From the NCBI RefSeq assembly GCF_022829285.1, contig NZ_JAKSYI010000031.1, forward strand, positions 1 through 64,000: a stretch of 64,000 bases of DNA, in the 5' to 3' direction. The stretch's first letter is position 1. Each line of letters opens with the position of its first letter. Shown here piece after piece: positions 44,356 through 54,091 of this stretch. A program made the position numbers and the translations under genes. This DNA comes from Methylobacterium sp. J-078 (GTDB lineage Bacteria; Pseudomonadota; Alphaproteobacteria; Rhizobiales; Beijerinckiaceae). The notes beneath the pieces are model-generated. The model was not told the DNA's origin and did not search any database. It saw only the letters and a program-made list of their open reading frames with translations.

Positions 44356-45315
44356 ATGACGGACCTCACCCTCAACGGCATCCCGGTGATCGACACGTTC
44401 GCGGAGGCGTTCGACGTCGCCGGGACCGCGATCGTCATCACCAACGACACGGCGAAATGGGCGATGATCGCCGCCGTCACCATGACGGGGTTCGCCACCT
44501 CGGTGATCGGCTGCGGCGCCGAGGCCGGGATCGACTGCGAACTGTCCCCCGACGAGACGCCGGACGGACGCCCCGGCGTGCGCGTGCTGCTGTTCGGCTT
44601 CGAGCCGAACGGCCTCAAGGACCAGCTTTTGAAGCGGGTCGGCCAGTGCATCCTCACCTGCCCGGGTACGGCGTGTTATGCCGGCGTGGACGGCCCCACC
44701 AAGATCAAGCTCGGGGGCGCCATCCGCTACTTCGGCGACGGCTTCGCCGTGGCGAAACGCCTGACCGATCCCGTCACCGGCAAGGCCCGGCGCTATTGGC
44801 GGATCCCCGTCATGGACGGCGAGTTCCTGTGCGAGGACTTCGTCCGCGCCGTGGACGGCGCGGTCGGCGGCGGTAACCTCCTGTTCCTGGGGCGCAAGCA
44901 CGCCGACACCCTCAAGGTCGCCGAGATCGCGGTCGAGGCCGCCCGCGCGGTGTCGGGCGCGATCCTGCCCTTCCCCGGCGGCATCGTCCGCTCCGGCTCG
45001 AAGGTGGGCGCCCGCACCAAGGGCATGATGGCTTCCACCAACGACGCCTATTGCCCGACCCTCAAAGGTCGGGCCGGCACCGAACTCTCGGCCGAGGTCG
45101 GCGTCGTGCTGGAGATCGTCATCGACGCGCTGACCTCCGACGCGGTGGCCGAATCCATGCGCGCCGCCCTGCACGCGGCGACTGAGGCCGGCGCGGCGCA
45201 CGGTCTCGTCGCGGTCACCGCCGGCAATTACGGCGGCAATCTCGGCCGCCACCATTATCACCTGAAGAACCTGCTCTCGAAGGAGCCGGGCAGCAGCGAG
45301 GCCGGAGCCGCATGA
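44356..45315 (+). CDS. fhcD: Formylmethylofuran:H4MPT formyltransferase, Fhc subunit D
   Basis: A 319-residue enzyme that moves the formyl group between formyl-H4MPT and methylofuran. Ftr-family motifs: LNGIPVIDTFAEAFDV, CPGTACYAGVDGPTKIKLGG, VMDGEFLCEDFVRAVDGA, GNLLFLGRKHADTLKVAEIA and AGNYGGNLGRHHYHLKNLL. The ATG at 44356 is used; an in-frame GTG nine bases earlier is possible. The gap from fhcA is only 48 bases. Confidence 0.95.
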   Translation: MTDLTLNGIPVIDTFAEAFDVAGTAIVITNDTAKWAMIAAVTMTGFATSVIGCGAEAGIDCELSPDETPDGRPGVRVLLFGFEPNGLKDQLLKRVGQCILTCPGTACYAGVDGPTKIKLGGAIRYFGDGFAVAKRLTDPVTGKARRYWRIPVMDGEFLCEDFVRAVDGAVGGGNLLFLGRKHADTLKVAEIAVEAARAVSGAILPFPGGIVRSGSKVGARTKGMMASTNDAYCPTLKGRAGTELSAEVGVVLEIVIDALTSDAVAESMRAALHAATEAGAAHGLVAVTAGNYGGNLGRHHYHLKNLLSKEPGSSEAGAA

Positions 45316-46109
45316 GCACCCTGACCCTGCGCCAGGAGCCGCCGGAGCGGCTCGACCTCCTGCACGTCACCCCACTCTCGCTCAGCGGTCTCAGCGAGGC
45401 CGAGGCGGCCCGGCTCCCCGTCGGCACCAGCCGGCACGGTCTGACCCTGGGCGACTGCTTCACCCTCGCCCTCGACGGCTCGGAGGAGCTCGTGATCGAG
45501 GGCGGCTCGTCGCGCCTCGACCGGGTCGGTGCCTCGCTGAGCGGCGGCCGAATCCGTGTCGTCGGCGATGTCGGCCAGCGCCTCGGGGCGGGCATGCAGT
45601 CGGGCTCTGTCACCGTGACGGGCTCTGCTGGCCCCTTCGCGGGCTCGGGCGCCACCGGCGGCACGATCACGATCGAGGGCGATGCCGGGGATCATGCCGG
45701 CGGCGCGATCTATGCGGCCAAGGCCGGGCTCGACGGCGCCACCCTGGTGATCCACGGATCGGCCGGCGACCATCTCGGCGACCGCATGCGTCGCGGCCTC
45801 ATCCTGGTGGGCCAAGCCGGCGCCCATGCGGGCGCGCGGATGATCGCCGGCACCATCGCGGCAACGTCCCTCGGCGACCATCCGGGCTACGGCATGCGCC
45901 GGGGCACCATCCTGGCCGGCGCGGTCGGAGCCCTGGCCCCGAGCTTCGTCGAGACCGGCACGCACGATCTCGTGTTCCTGCGCCTGCTGGCCCGTTCGCT
46001 CCGGCCGCTCAGTCCGGTGCATGCCGACCTCGCGGCCGGTGCGCTCAAGCGCTACTCGGGCGACCTCGCGACCCTGGGCAAGGGCGAATTGTGGGTGGCG
46101 GCGGCCTGA
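45312..46109 (+). CDS. fhcC: Formyltransferase/hydrolase complex subunit C
   Basis: A 265-residue right-handed beta-helix-like protein related to FwdC/GltB C-terminal domains, with repeated Gly-rich turns: GGRIRVVGDVGQRLGAGMQS, GGTITIEGDAGDHAGGAIYA, GATLVIHGSAGDHLGDRMRR and AHAGARMIAGTIAATSLG. It is the structural scaffold of the Fhc complex. Start overlaps the fhcD stop (ATGA), so the four fhc genes form one translationally coupled operon. Confidence 0.95.
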   Translation: MSTLTLRQEPPERLDLLHVTPLSLSGLSEAEAARLPVGTSRHGLTLGDCFTLALDGSEELVIEGGSSRLDRVGASLSGGRIRVVGDVGQRLGAGMQSGSVTVTGSAGPFAGSGATGGTITIEGDAGDHAGGAIYAAKAGLDGATLVIHGSAGDHLGDRMRRGLILVGQAGAHAGARMIAGTIAATSLGDHPGYGMRRGTILAGAVGALAPSFVETGTHDLVFLRLLARSLRPLSPVHADLAAGALKRYSGDLATLGKGELWVAAA

Positions 46110-46131
46110 GGCGCGACGAAACCCTCCTTGG

Positions 46132-46213
46132 CCTTGTGGGGAGGCGTCCCTTCGACGGTTGCGGCGGCTGGCGGAACCACCCCCGCTCCCGCCCTCCCCA
46201 CCAGGGGAGAGGC
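46132..46213. repeat. REP-like palindrome after fhcC
   Basis: GTGGGGAGG on the left and CCTCCCCACC on the right form the outer arms of an imperfect stem-loop just after the fhc operon. It resembles the elements at 21994, 23653 and 36978 and probably helps stabilise the fhc mRNA 3' end. Confidence 0.65.
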
Positions 46214-46316
46214 GTTCGTTCCGCCTCGACGAACCCAGGGCCCCATCCCACCCCACTTGCACAATCCTCCCGATCGGACGACCATCTTCGCCCGCGGGGC
46301 GGCACCATAGTGCCGG

Positions 46317-46562
46317 ATGCCCCGCGCTTCCCCCGCGCGAACCTGGCGTCACCGAATGCTCATCCTGCTTTCGATCTGTCTCCTGTCGGAGCCCGCGCAA
46401 TGCCGCGAGGACAAGATCGACCTGTCCTTCGAGGCCCGCAGCCCGACCGTCTGCCTGCGCAACTCCCAGAGCGCCATCGCCAAGTGGCAGGCCGAGCATC
46501 CGGAATGGCACGTCACCAAGTGGCGCTGCGCCGTTCGGGGCAGCCAGCCGCGCGACCTGTGA
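46317..46562 (+). CDS. Small exported protein of unknown function
   Basis: An 81-residue product: basic start, hydrophobic LILLSICLLSEPAQC, then DLSFEARSPTVCLRNSQSAI and WQAEHPEWHVTKWRCAVRG. The two mature Cys residues 28 apart may form a disulfide. The WxVxKWRC end is a recognisable pattern of small rhizobial exported proteins, though I cannot name the family. An internal ATG at 46356 would give a shorter signal. Confidence 0.6.
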   Translation: MPRASPARTWRHRMLILLSICLLSEPAQCREDKIDLSFEARSPTVCLRNSQSAIAKWQAEHPEWHVTKWRCAVRGSQPRDL

Positions 46563-46942
46563 GGGCCGGCGCTCCGCGTCGACGCCACCCTTGCAACGAC
46601 GGCAGGCCCGAGCCTAGAGATCTTGCCCGCGTCACGGTGATCGCAAGATCGCCGGAACAGACGGGAGGATCAGGCAAGCACGGGTGCCACGCCGCCTGAG
46701 TGTAGGCCCGAAGCAATGTCGGGAAGAACTGGCAAGACCATGCCGGCCACGTCGAACCAGATCCGGTCGCGCACCGGGGATAGCCCGATCGCGCCGCGTT
46801 CCCTTTCCCGGATGGGGAGCCTGCGCCAGGATTTCGAGCGGTGCCGGTCGATTCCCCTCCGGCCGGGACGCGGGCCGCACGTGCCGGCAGGCGCACCCGC
46901 CGCATCGGACCCCTTCTTTTCAGACCGGTTCCTGGCGGGCCC
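46563..46942. other. Intergenic region before the sensor kinase
   Basis: About 380 bases with no convincing gene. It should contain the promoter of the kinase-regulator operon. The in-frame extension of the kinase to 46841 is arginine-rich and looks non-coding. Confidence 0.4.
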
Positions 46943-48595
46943 ATGCGCTCGCTGAAGGTCCGGTTCGCGCTGCTCCTCGGCGGCACCGCCCTCCTCGTCA
47001 TCCTGGCGGCTCTCGGCGTGCTCGCCTCGATCGGCGCCGCAGAGCGCACCATCGACCGGACGCTGGCGGCGCAGGGGCGCCTCGAACTCCTCGTCGAGCT
47101 GTCCGGGCGCATGACGCAGTACGGCCTCGCGGCCCTGGAGGCGGTGAGCAACCCGGACGCGCAGCCCGAGGGGCTGGCGGTGGCCCGCGCCAACGTCGAC
47201 CGCGCCCTGGTGGCGGTGGACGAGGCCCTGGGGCGTTCCATCGCGGTCAGCAACGATCCCCTCGACCGGACGCAGTACGCTGCGCGCACCCGGCCCCTCG
47301 CGCAGCTGCGCTCCGCCCGCGCGGTGCTCGACCGGCAGGTGTCGCAGGTGCTGCGCCAATCCGAGGACGAGTCGCGCAAGGCGGCGATCCGGGGGGCTCT
47401 CAACGGCTTCGGAGCGATGACGGGGCAGCCCCTCTCCTTCCTGATCGAGGTCGAGCGTCGATCGATGATCGCGGGCTCCGACGCGGCGCGGGACCTGTCC
47501 GGCACCCTGCGCATCGCCTCCCTGGCGGCCGTGGCCTTCGCGCTCGCCGTCGTGCTGCTGCTCTACCGGGTGGTGACCCGCCCGGTGCTGGCGCGCATCG
47601 AGACCGTGCGCCGTGCCGCCGGGGCGGTCGGCCGGGGCGAGCTCGACACCCGCCTCTCGGTGGCGACGCGGGACGAGCTCGGCCTGCTGGTGGCGAACTT
47701 CAACCGCATGGCCGCCCGCCTTGCCCGTCGCGAGGGCCGGCTGGCCGCTGACCGCGCTGCCCTGGAGGACACCGTGGCGGCCCGGACCCTGGACCTGCGC
47801 GCCGCCAACGCCCAGCTCGAGGCGGTGGACCGCTCGCGCCGACGCTTCTTCGCCGATGTCAGCCATGAGCTGCGCACGCCGCTGACCGTCATCCTGGGCG
47901 AGTGCGACATCGCCGCCCGCTCGGCCGGGCGGCAGGTCGTTTCCGGGCCCGGCGTCGATTTCGGGCCCGTCTTCGCCACCATCCGCAAGCGCGCCCTGCG
48001 CCTGCAGCGCCGGGTGGAGGACCTCTTGCGCGTCGCCCGCTCCGAATCCGGCCAGATCGAACTCGACCGGCGCCCCGTCAACGCGTTGCCGATCCTAGCC
48101 GACGCCGTGGACGGCATGGCCTCGGAGGCCGCACGCCGGCGCGTGGCGCTCGGTCTCGCGCCCGCCACCGACGACCCGATGCTGCTCGCCGACCGGGAAT
48201 GGCTGCGGCAGGTGATCGAGAGCCTGATCGACAACGCCCTGCGGCACGCCGCTGGCCTCACCGGTGTGAGTGTGGTCTTGGTGCAGCCGGCCCCCGGACG
48301 GGTGGAGATCACCGTCACCGATGACGGGCCGGGCTTTCCCGGTTCGGGCGAGGACCTGTTCGAGCGTTTCCGCCGCGAGAGCCCTTCCGGCGAGGCCGGG
48401 TTCGGCATCGGCCTCGCCCTGGCGCGCTGGGTGGTGGAGCGCCATGATGGGGTGATCCGCCTGCGGAGCGGGCCCGGCGGCCGGGGCGCCCAGGTCGCCC
48501 TCGAACTGCCGGTGCTGGGCTCGCCCGAGGCCGCGCCGAAACCCGCGATACGGCAGGACGATCCGGACGGGGTCGCCAAGGAGAGTGTGGCATGA
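46943..48595 (+). CDS. Membrane sensor histidine kinase near pqq (MxbD/MxcQ-type candidate)
   Basis: A 550-residue inner-membrane kinase. It has two helices (LLGGTALLVILAALGVLASI and ASLAAVAFALAVVLLLYRVV) around a mostly helical periplasmic sensor of about 165 residues, then HAMP, then the H-box FFADVSHELRTPLTVILGE with His308, and an ATPase domain (LIDNALRHAAG, VTDDGPGFPG, GFGIGLALARWVVERHDG). AM1 has sensor-regulator pairs MxbDM and MxcQE that control methanol oxidation, and one of these pairs lies by pqqA as far as I recall; I cannot tell which this is. It is overlapped by the regulator gene (ATGA). Confidence 0.87.
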   Translation: MRSLKVRFALLLGGTALLVILAALGVLASIGAAERTIDRTLAAQGRLELLVELSGRMTQYGLAALEAVSNPDAQPEGLAVARANVDRALVAVDEALGRSIAVSNDPLDRTQYAARTRPLAQLRSARAVLDRQVSQVLRQSEDESRKAAIRGALNGFGAMTGQPLSFLIEVERRSMIAGSDAARDLSGTLRIASLAAVAFALAVVLLLYRVVTRPVLARIETVRRAAGAVGRGELDTRLSVATRDELGLLVANFNRMAARLARREGRLAADRAALEDTVAARTLDLRAANAQLEAVDRSRRRFFADVSHELRTPLTVILGECDIAARSAGRQVVSGPGVDFGPVFATIRKRALRLQRRVEDLLRVARSESGQIELDRRPVNALPILADAVDGMASEAARRRVALGLAPATDDPMLLADREWLRQVIESLIDNALRHAAGLTGVSVVLVQPAPGRVEITVTDDGPGFPGSGEDLFERFRRESPSGEAGFGIGLALARWVVERHDGVIRLRSGPGGRGAQVALELPVLGSPEAAPKPAIRQDDPDGVAKESVA

Positions 48596-49296
48596 CGCGC
48601 GTACTGATCGTCGAGGATGACAGCGACATCCGCGCCATGCTCGCCCGTGGCCTGGAGGCGGAAGGCTTCTCGGTCGGTGTCGCCGGCTGCGTCGACGACG
48701 CCCTGGCCGCCGCCCAGGCCGATTCGCCGGAGGCCGTGGTGCTCGACATCACCCTGCCGGACGGCTCGGGCCACGACGTCTGCCGTTCCTTACGCGAGGG
48801 CGGCTATCCGGGCCCGATTCTCTTCCTCTCGGCCCGGGACGAGGTCCGCGACCGCGCCGAGGGGCTGGCGCTGGGTGCCGATGACTACATCGTGAAGCCC
48901 TTCGTCTTCGACGAATTGCTGGCCCGCCTGCAGACCCATCTCCTGCGCCGGAAGGCGGCGGACGCGCCCCGCACCATCGTCACGGCGGGCAAGCTCGTGC
49001 TGGACCTGAACATCCGGCAGGTCGGTTTCGCGGATGCGACGGCGCGCCTCACCCCCCGCGAGGCGGAACTCCTCGCCCTCCTGATGGACAACGCCAACCA
49101 GCCGGTGACGCGGGGCGACATCTTCGACAAGCTCTGGGCGGGCCAGGGCGGCCTCTCGCTGAATGTCGTCGATGTCTACGTGGGTTACCTGCGAACCAAG
49201 CTCTCGGATTTCGTCCGCCTCGGCGGTCCGGTGATCGTCACGGTGCGCGGGCGGGGCTTCATGCTCGATCTCAAGGGCCAGGATTTCCGGCACTGA
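48592..49296 (+). CDS. OmpR-family response regulator near pqq (MxbM/MxcE-type candidate)
   Basis: A 234-residue regulator: receiver domain with acidic pocket (VLIVEDDSDI) and phosphoacceptor Asp52 in VVLDITLPDGSGHDV, then a winged-helix domain (LTPREAELLALLMDNANQPV, VVDVYVGYLRTKL, VTVRGRGFMLDL). It is the partner of the kinase just upstream, with which it overlaps by four bases. It is a natural candidate to control pqqA, 220 bases downstream, and methanol oxidation genes; this is inferred from position. Confidence 0.9.
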   Translation: MTRVLIVEDDSDIRAMLARGLEAEGFSVGVAGCVDDALAAAQADSPEAVVLDITLPDGSGHDVCRSLREGGYPGPILFLSARDEVRDRAEGLALGADDYIVKPFVFDELLARLQTHLLRRKAADAPRTIVTAGKLVLDLNIRQVGFADATARLTPREAELLALLMDNANQPVTRGDIFDKLWAGQGGLSLNVVDVYVGYLRTKLSDFVRLGGPVIVTVRGRGFMLDLKGQDFRH

Positions 49297-49297
49297 G

Positions 49298-49330
49298 GCA
49301 GGGTGCGGGCGGGCGGGGTTGGCACCCTGC
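49298..49330 (+). terminator. Hairpin after the response regulator
   Basis: A 9-bp stem (49298-49306 with 49322-49330) with a 15-base loop starts just after the regulator stop. It separates the two-component operon from pqqA. There is no T-run, so strength is uncertain. Confidence 0.55.
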
Positions 49331-49516
49331 GTTAACGCCGACCCGCATTTCGCGGGGTCATACGGGAGGAACCGGCAATTTAGCGCTTGAACTGCCGAGC
49401 CAAATTGTCGATATCACTCCGGCGACAGAAACCACTGCGCCGTCAGTGTCTTACGATCTTCTTATGTGGGATCGGGATGCTGCTGACGTTGAGAAGAAAC
49501 CTTCAGGAGAAACACC

Positions 49517-49606
49517 ATGACCTGGGCTGCCCCCGTCGTTTCCGAGATCTGTGTCGGCATGGAAGTCACCAGCTACGAGTCCGCTGAGATCGACACCTTC
49601 AACTGA
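49517..49606 (+). CDS. pqqA: PQQ precursor peptide PqqA
   Basis: A 29-residue peptide too short for ordinary gene calling: it begins TWAAPVVSEICVGMEVTSYE and continues SAEIDTFN. Glu16 and Tyr20 (E-V-T-S-Y) are the residues joined by PqqE to build pyrroloquinoline quinone. AGGAGAAACACC precedes the ATG. The length and the Glu-x-x-x-Tyr spacing match PqqA of other methylobacteria. pqqB follows after 44 bases. Confidence 0.97.
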   Translation: MTWAAPVVSEICVGMEVTSYESAEIDTFN

Positions 49607-49650
49607 GTTTTCGTCGAGCCCGAGGGTCCCAAGGCGGCGTCGGTTCAACC

Positions 49651-50553
49651 ATGCATGTCCTGATCCTCGGCTCGGCTGCGGGCGGCGGCCTTCCCCAGTG
49701 GAATTGCCGCTGCCCCATCTGCTCCCTCGCTCGCACGGACGAGACCCGTGTCAGGCCACGGACCCAGTCGAGCATCGCCGTCTCCCCCGATGGGGAACGC
49801 TGGCTCCTGGTGAACGCCTCCCCCGATATCCGCCAGCAGCTGTTCGACAATCCGGCGATGCATCCGCGCACGGGTTTGCGGCACTCGCCGATCCACGCCG
49901 TGCTGCTGACCAACGGCGACGTGGACCACGTCGCCGGGCTGCTGACGCTGCGCGAGGGCCAGCCCTTCACGCTCTACGCCACCAGCGGCATCCTCGACTC
50001 GGTCAACGCCAATCGGGTGTTCGACGTGATGGCCGCGGGCGTGGTCGCCCGCGAGCCGATCGCCCTCGACCGTGCCTTCGAGCCGGTGCCGGGCCTGCGC
50101 GTCACCCTGTTCTCCGTGCCGGGCAAGGTGCCCCTGTGGCTGGAGGAAGAGACCCTGGAACTCGGCGCCGAGACCGAGACCACGGTGGGGGCCATGATCG
50201 AGGCTGGCGGCCGACGCCTCGCCTACATTCCCGGCTGCGCCCGCGTCACCGATGGCCTCAAGGACCGGATCGCCGGGGTCGACGCCCTGCTGTTCGACGG
50301 CACCGTGCTTCTCGACGACGACATGATCCGCGCCGGCGTCGGCACCAAGACCGGCTGGCGCATGGGCCACGTGCCGATGACCGGAGAGGGCGGCTCCATC
50401 GCGGCCCTCGCGGATGTCGATATCGGCCGGCGCGTCTTCGTTCACATCAACAACACCAACCCGGTGCTGGTGGAGGGCTCGGACGAGCGCCGGCAGGTCG
50501 AGGCTGCGGGCTGGACCGTGGCCCATGACGGCCTGACACTCGACCTTTCCTAG
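49651..50553 (+). CDS. pqqB: PQQ biosynthesis protein PqqB
   Basis: A 300-residue metallo-beta-lactamase-fold oxygenase. Motifs: LILGSAAGGGLPQWNCRCPI (with the Cys-x-Cys-x-x-Cys structural zinc site), LLVNASPDIRQQLF, AVLLTNGDVDHVAG (metal Asp/His; Asn replaces the usual His) and GRRVFVHINNTNPVL. PqqB hydroxylates the Glu-Tyr intermediate after PqqE and a peptidase. Complete length, second gene of the pqq operon. Confidence 0.96.
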   Translation: MHVLILGSAAGGGLPQWNCRCPICSLARTDETRVRPRTQSSIAVSPDGERWLLVNASPDIRQQLFDNPAMHPRTGLRHSPIHAVLLTNGDVDHVAGLLTLREGQPFTLYATSGILDSVNANRVFDVMAAGVVAREPIALDRAFEPVPGLRVTLFSVPGKVPLWLEEETLELGAETETTVGAMIEAGGRRLAYIPGCARVTDGLKDRIAGVDALLFDGTVLLDDDMIRAGVGTKTGWRMGHVPMTGEGGSIAALADVDIGRRVFVHINNTNPVLVEGSDERRQVEAAGWTVAHDGLTLDLS

Positions 50554-50692
50554 GGCGCCCGACTGGCAACTTAGTGCCGGCGCCATACATTGTGTCCGAT
50601 TGAATTGCGCCTCTGAGCCCGGACTCTTCCCGGCGCGGCGCGCGATTGATAAGAAAAGTTCAGAAAACCGATCCTCCACCGCGAGCCACGCC

Positions 50693-51775
50693 ATGACCGC
50701 GCCCTTCCCGACCCCGAAGACCGACGAGGCCCAGCGCCTGCTCTCGCCCGAGGAGTTGGAGGCCGCCCTTCGCGACATCGGCGCGCGCCGCTACCACAAC
50801 CTGCACCCGTTCCACCGCCTGCTGCACGACGGCAAGCTGAACAAGGATCAGGTCCGGGCCTGGGCGCTGAACCGGTACTACTACCAGGCCATGATCCCGG
50901 TGAAGGACGCCGCCGTGCTCGCACGGATGACCGACGCCTCGCTGCGCCGGGTCTGGCGCCAGCGCATCGTCGACCACGACGGCGACGCGCCCGGCGACGG
51001 CGGCATCGAGCGCTGGCTCAAGCTCGCAGAGGGCGTGGGCTTCGCCCGGACTTACGTGGAATCGACGCAGGGCATCCTGTCGGCGACCCGGTTCTCAGTG
51101 GACGCCTACGTGCACTTCGTGAAGGAGCGCTCGCTCCTGGAGGCGATCGCCTCGTCGCTGACCGAGATGTTCTCGCCGACCATCATCTCCGAGCGCGTCG
51201 CCGGGATGCTGAAGAACTACGACTTCATCACCAAGGACACCCTGGCCTATTTCGACAAGCGCCTGACCCAGGCCCCGCGCGACGCGGACTTCGCCATCGC
51301 CTACGTCAAGGAGCACGCCACCACGCCGGCCCTGCAGCGCCAAGCCATGGATGCGCTGACCTTCAAGTGCAACGTGCTCTGGACGCAGCTCGACGCCCTG
51401 TACTTCGCCTACGTGGCCCCCGGTCTGATCCCGCCGGATGCCTGGACGCCCGGCACCGGGCTGGTGCCCGAACCGGCCGTGGCCCAGGCAGCGGGCACCG
51501 GCACCCTCACGGCGCACGACGTCCCGCGCCTGCCCCGCGGCGTGCGCCTGCGCCACGACGCCGTGCGTGACCAGCACGTCCTCCTGGCGCCCGAGCGCAC
51601 CTTCGATCTCGACGCCAACGCGGTCATGGTCCTCGAACTGGTCGACGGGCAACGCAGCGTGCGCGACATCGCCGGGGTGCTGGCCGAGAAATTCACGGCG
51701 GACGCGTCCGTGATCGAAGCCGACATCCTCGCGATGCTGAACGATCTGGCCACCAAACGGGTTCTGGAGCGATGA
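50693..51775 (+). CDS. pqqCD: PqqC/PqqD fusion protein
   Basis: A 360-residue natural fusion. Residues about 15-245 are PqqC, the cofactorless oxidase that finishes PQQ ([53 protein letters not shown]). Residues about 275-360 are PqqD, the peptide chaperone that presents PqqA to PqqE ([38 protein letters not shown]). The fusion is typical of methylobacteria. The ATG at 50693 is chosen; the upstream in-frame sequence is not PqqC-like. The stop overlaps pqqE (ATGA). Confidence 0.96.
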   Translation: MTAPFPTPKTDEAQRLLSPEELEAALRDIGARRYHNLHPFHRLLHDGKLNKDQVRAWALNRYYYQAMIPVKDAAVLARMTDASLRRVWRQRIVDHDGDAPGDGGIERWLKLAEGVGFARTYVESTQGILSATRFSVDAYVHFVKERSLLEAIASSLTEMFSPTIISERVAGMLKNYDFITKDTLAYFDKRLTQAPRDADFAIAYVKEHATTPALQRQAMDALTFKCNVLWTQLDALYFAYVAPGLIPPDAWTPGTGLVPEPAVAQAAGTGTLTAHDVPRLPRGVRLRHDAVRDQHVLLAPERTFDLDANAVMVLELVDGQRSVRDIAGVLAEKFTADASVIEADILAMLNDLATKRVLER

Positions 51776-52929
51776 ACGCGATCACGCCGAACGCCACCGC
51801 CATCCCGGCGCCCGTCGGGCTGCTGGCCGAGCTCACCCATCGCTGCCCCCTGCGCTGTCCCTACTGCTCGAACCCGCTCGAACTCGACCGGCGCTCCGGC
51901 GAACTCGACACCGCGACGTGGCAGCGGGTGCTGACGGAAGCGGCGGCGCTCGGCGTGCTGCACGTCCATCTCTCGGGCGGCGAGCCCACGGCGCGCAACG
52001 ACATCGTCGAGATCACGAAGACCTGCGCGACGCTGGGCCTGTATTCCAACCTCATCACGTCGGGCGTCGGGGGCGCCTTGCAAAAACTCGACGCGCTCTA
52101 CGACGCCGGCCTCGACCACGTGCAGCTCTCGGTGCAGGGCGTGGACGCGGCCAATGCCGAGAAGATCGGCGGCCTGAAGAACGCGCAGCCGCAGAAATTC
52201 GCCTTCGCCGAGCGGGTCACCCAACTCGGCCTGCCGCTGACGCTGAATTCGGTGATCCACCGGGGCAACATCCACGAGGTCGAGGGCTTCATCGATCTGG
52301 CGGTCAAGCTCGGCGCCAAGCGCCTGGAGGTCGCCCACACCCAGTATTACGGCTGGGCCTACGTGAACCGCGCCGCCCTGATGCCGAACAAGGCCGAGGT
52401 CGACCGCTCGATCCGCATCGTCGAGGCGGCCCGCGAGCGCCTGAAGGGCCAGCTCGTCATCGACCTCGTCGTGCCGGACTACTACGCGAAGTACCCCAAG
52501 GCCTGCGCGGGCGGCTGGGGCCGCAAGCTCATGAACGTGACCCCGCAGGGCAAGGTACTGCCCTGCCATGCGGCCGAGACGATTCCGAACCTCGAATTCT
52601 GGTACGTGTCCGACCATTCGCTCGCCGACATCTGGGCGAATGCGCCGGCCTTCACGGCCTATCGCGGCACGGACTGGATGAAGGAGCCCTGCCGCTCCTG
52701 CGACCGGCGCGAGAAGGACTGGGGCGGCTGCCGCTGCCAGGCCCTGGCGCTTGCCGGCGACGCGGCGGCCACCGACCCGGCCTGCTCGCTCTCGCCCCTC
52801 CACGCCAAGGTGCGCGATCTCGCCGCCGAGGAGGCGGCCGAGACGCCGCCGGATTACATCTATCGGACCATCGGCAGTAACGTGCAGCCGAATGTGCGTA
52901 CGCCGTTGAATGAGGAAGCGCCGCTTTGA
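51772..52929 (+). CDS. pqqE: PqqA peptide cyclase, radical SAM enzyme PqqE
   Basis: A 385-residue radical SAM-SPASM enzyme. The 4Fe-4S site is Cys25, Cys29 and Cys32 ([14 protein letters not shown]); SAM-binding [12 protein letters not shown] follows. The SPASM region has [11 protein letters not shown] and a Cys group in [20 protein letters not shown] plus a final Cys in [11 protein letters not shown]. PqqE forms the C-C bond between Glu and Tyr in PqqA, with PqqD. Coupled to pqqC/D upstream. Confidence 0.97.
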   Translation: MNAITPNATAIPAPVGLLAELTHRCPLRCPYCSNPLELDRRSGELDTATWQRVLTEAAALGVLHVHLSGGEPTARNDIVEITKTCATLGLYSNLITSGVGGALQKLDALYDAGLDHVQLSVQGVDAANAEKIGGLKNAQPQKFAFAERVTQLGLPLTLNSVIHRGNIHEVEGFIDLAVKLGAKRLEVAHTQYYGWAYVNRAALMPNKAEVDRSIRIVEAARERLKGQLVIDLVVPDYYAKYPKACAGGWGRKLMNVTPQGKVLPCHAAETIPNLEFWYVSDHSLADIWANAPAFTAYRGTDWMKEPCRSCDRREKDWGGCRCQALALAGDAAATDPACSLSPLHAKVRDLAAEEAAETPPDYIYRTIGSNVQPNVRTPLNEEAPL

Positions 52930-53651
52930 AGCCCGTCACACTTGCCGCGTTCGTGTTGTTCGCGAGCGCCCCCGCGTTCGCCCAGACCGCGCCCGCCGCG
53001 CCTCAGGCCCCGGAGGCGCCGGCCGTCACGAAGGCCAACACCGCGACCGCCCCGAACGCCTCGGATCTGCTCTTCGAACAGCCGCAGATGAAGAACGTGC
53101 CCCCGGGCGCGACCCTGACCTACACCTACCTGCGCCGTAGCGGCATCTCGAAGGGTCCGTTCGGCCCGCCCCTCGACGACACCATCAAGCTCGGCATCGA
53201 GCCCGGCAAGACCGCCGAAAGCCGCGATATCCGCGTCCAGATGTTCTCCGGCGCCAACCGCTTCCCGGCCGGGCCCTTCGAGGACATGCCCGGCAACCCG
53301 GTGATGACGCTCTTCCTCGAGCATCACCTCATCGACCTCGCCCGCGTGCTGATGGCCAATCCGCGCTACATCAAGAACGCCATCCGCAAAGGTCTGCGCG
53401 ACAACGCCACCGTGACGCCGACGCAGATCGACTACAAGGGCCGCAAGGTCGATGCCTGGCGCATCGAGACCAAGCCCTTCATCGACGACAAGATGAAGGA
53501 GCGCATGCGTGGCTTCGAGAACCTGACCTACACCTTCGTCACGTCCGAGGCCGTACCCGGCGAACTCGTCTCGATCGAAGCGAGCTCCAAGAACGCTGAG
53601 GGCGGCGAACTCCTACAAGAGAACCTGACCTATGATCCGAACGCTGGTTAA
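52926..53651 (+). CDS. Exported protein coupled to pqqE
   Basis: A 241-residue protein starting at a TTG that overlaps the pqqE stop (TTGA), with GAGGAAGC upstream. After a signal peptide ([18 protein letters not shown]) come [60 protein letters not shown] and [18 protein letters not shown] do not recognise a named family, but the beta-rich pattern resembles periplasmic lipoprotein-carrier-like domains. Its coupling to pqqE suggests a role in PQQ or methanol dehydrogenase maturation in the periplasm, which is inference. Confidence 0.75.
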   Translation: MKPVTLAAFVLFASAPAFAQTAPAAPQAPEAPAVTKANTATAPNASDLLFEQPQMKNVPPGATLTYTYLRRSGISKGPFGPPLDDTIKLGIEPGKTAESRDIRVQMFSGANRFPAGPFEDMPGNPVMTLFLEHHLIDLARVLMANPRYIKNAIRKGLRDNATVTPTQIDYKGRKVDAWRIETKPFIDDKMKERMRGFENLTYTFVTSEAVPGELVSIEASSKNAEGGELLQENLTYDPNAG

Positions 53652-54012
53652 GCGGCTCCCGCGCCTCGCGGCCGGCGCCTGCGCCGCGGCTCTCCTGGCC
53701 GGTGCGGCGGCCGCAGCCGAGCCCGAGAACGACTACCCCACCGAGGCGCGGGCCGATTACATCTTCGGCTGCATGGCGGCCAACGGCCAGTCGCGCGAAT
53801 CCCTGTCGCGCTGCTCGTGCTCCCTCGATGCGCTCGCCGCGTTGCTGCCCTACGACAAGTACGTCCAGGCCAGCACCGTGCTCTCCATCCGCCAGGGCAT
53901 CGGCCAGCGGACCGCCCAGTTTAAGACGACCAAGGTGTTCGACGATCAGGTCGCCGAACTCCGGCGCGCCCAGGCCGAGGCGGAGATCCGCTGCTATCGT
54001 GGCGGGACCTGA
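53632..54012 (+). CDS. Exported Cys-containing protein after the pqq operon
   Basis: A 126-residue protein: signal peptide (LAAGACAAALLAGAAAAAEP), then ARADYIFGCMAANGQSRESL, SRCSCSLDALAALLPYDKYV and AQAEAEIRCYRGGT. The C...CSC...C layout gives four mature Cys, possibly two disulfides. It overlaps the previous gene by 20 bases, so it belongs to the same operon. It resembles small exported proteins found near methanol oxidation genes, but I cannot name it. Confidence 0.75.
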   Translation: MIRTLVKRLPRLAAGACAAALLAGAAAAAEPENDYPTEARADYIFGCMAANGQSRESLSRCSCSLDALAALLPYDKYVQASTVLSIRQGIGQRTAQFKTTKVFDDQVAELRRAQAEAEIRCYRGGT

Positions 54013-54091
54013 GCCGACCGTTCGAGCCCCCTAGCGCCGCCGCCGGGAGCGGCGGCGCGGCACGCGGTTTCGTCCCGCCCCGGCATGGGCG

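Noticed and set aside
42589..45261. An 890-codon open frame on the minus strand opposite fhcA and fhcD
   Set aside because: Shadow of the fhc genes; composition is His/Gly/Ala/Arg-rich and no domain is visible.
49387..49587. A 66-codon frame overlapping pqqA
   Set aside because: It is out of frame with PqqA, which has the conserved Glu-x-x-x-Tyr core and a good ribosome site.
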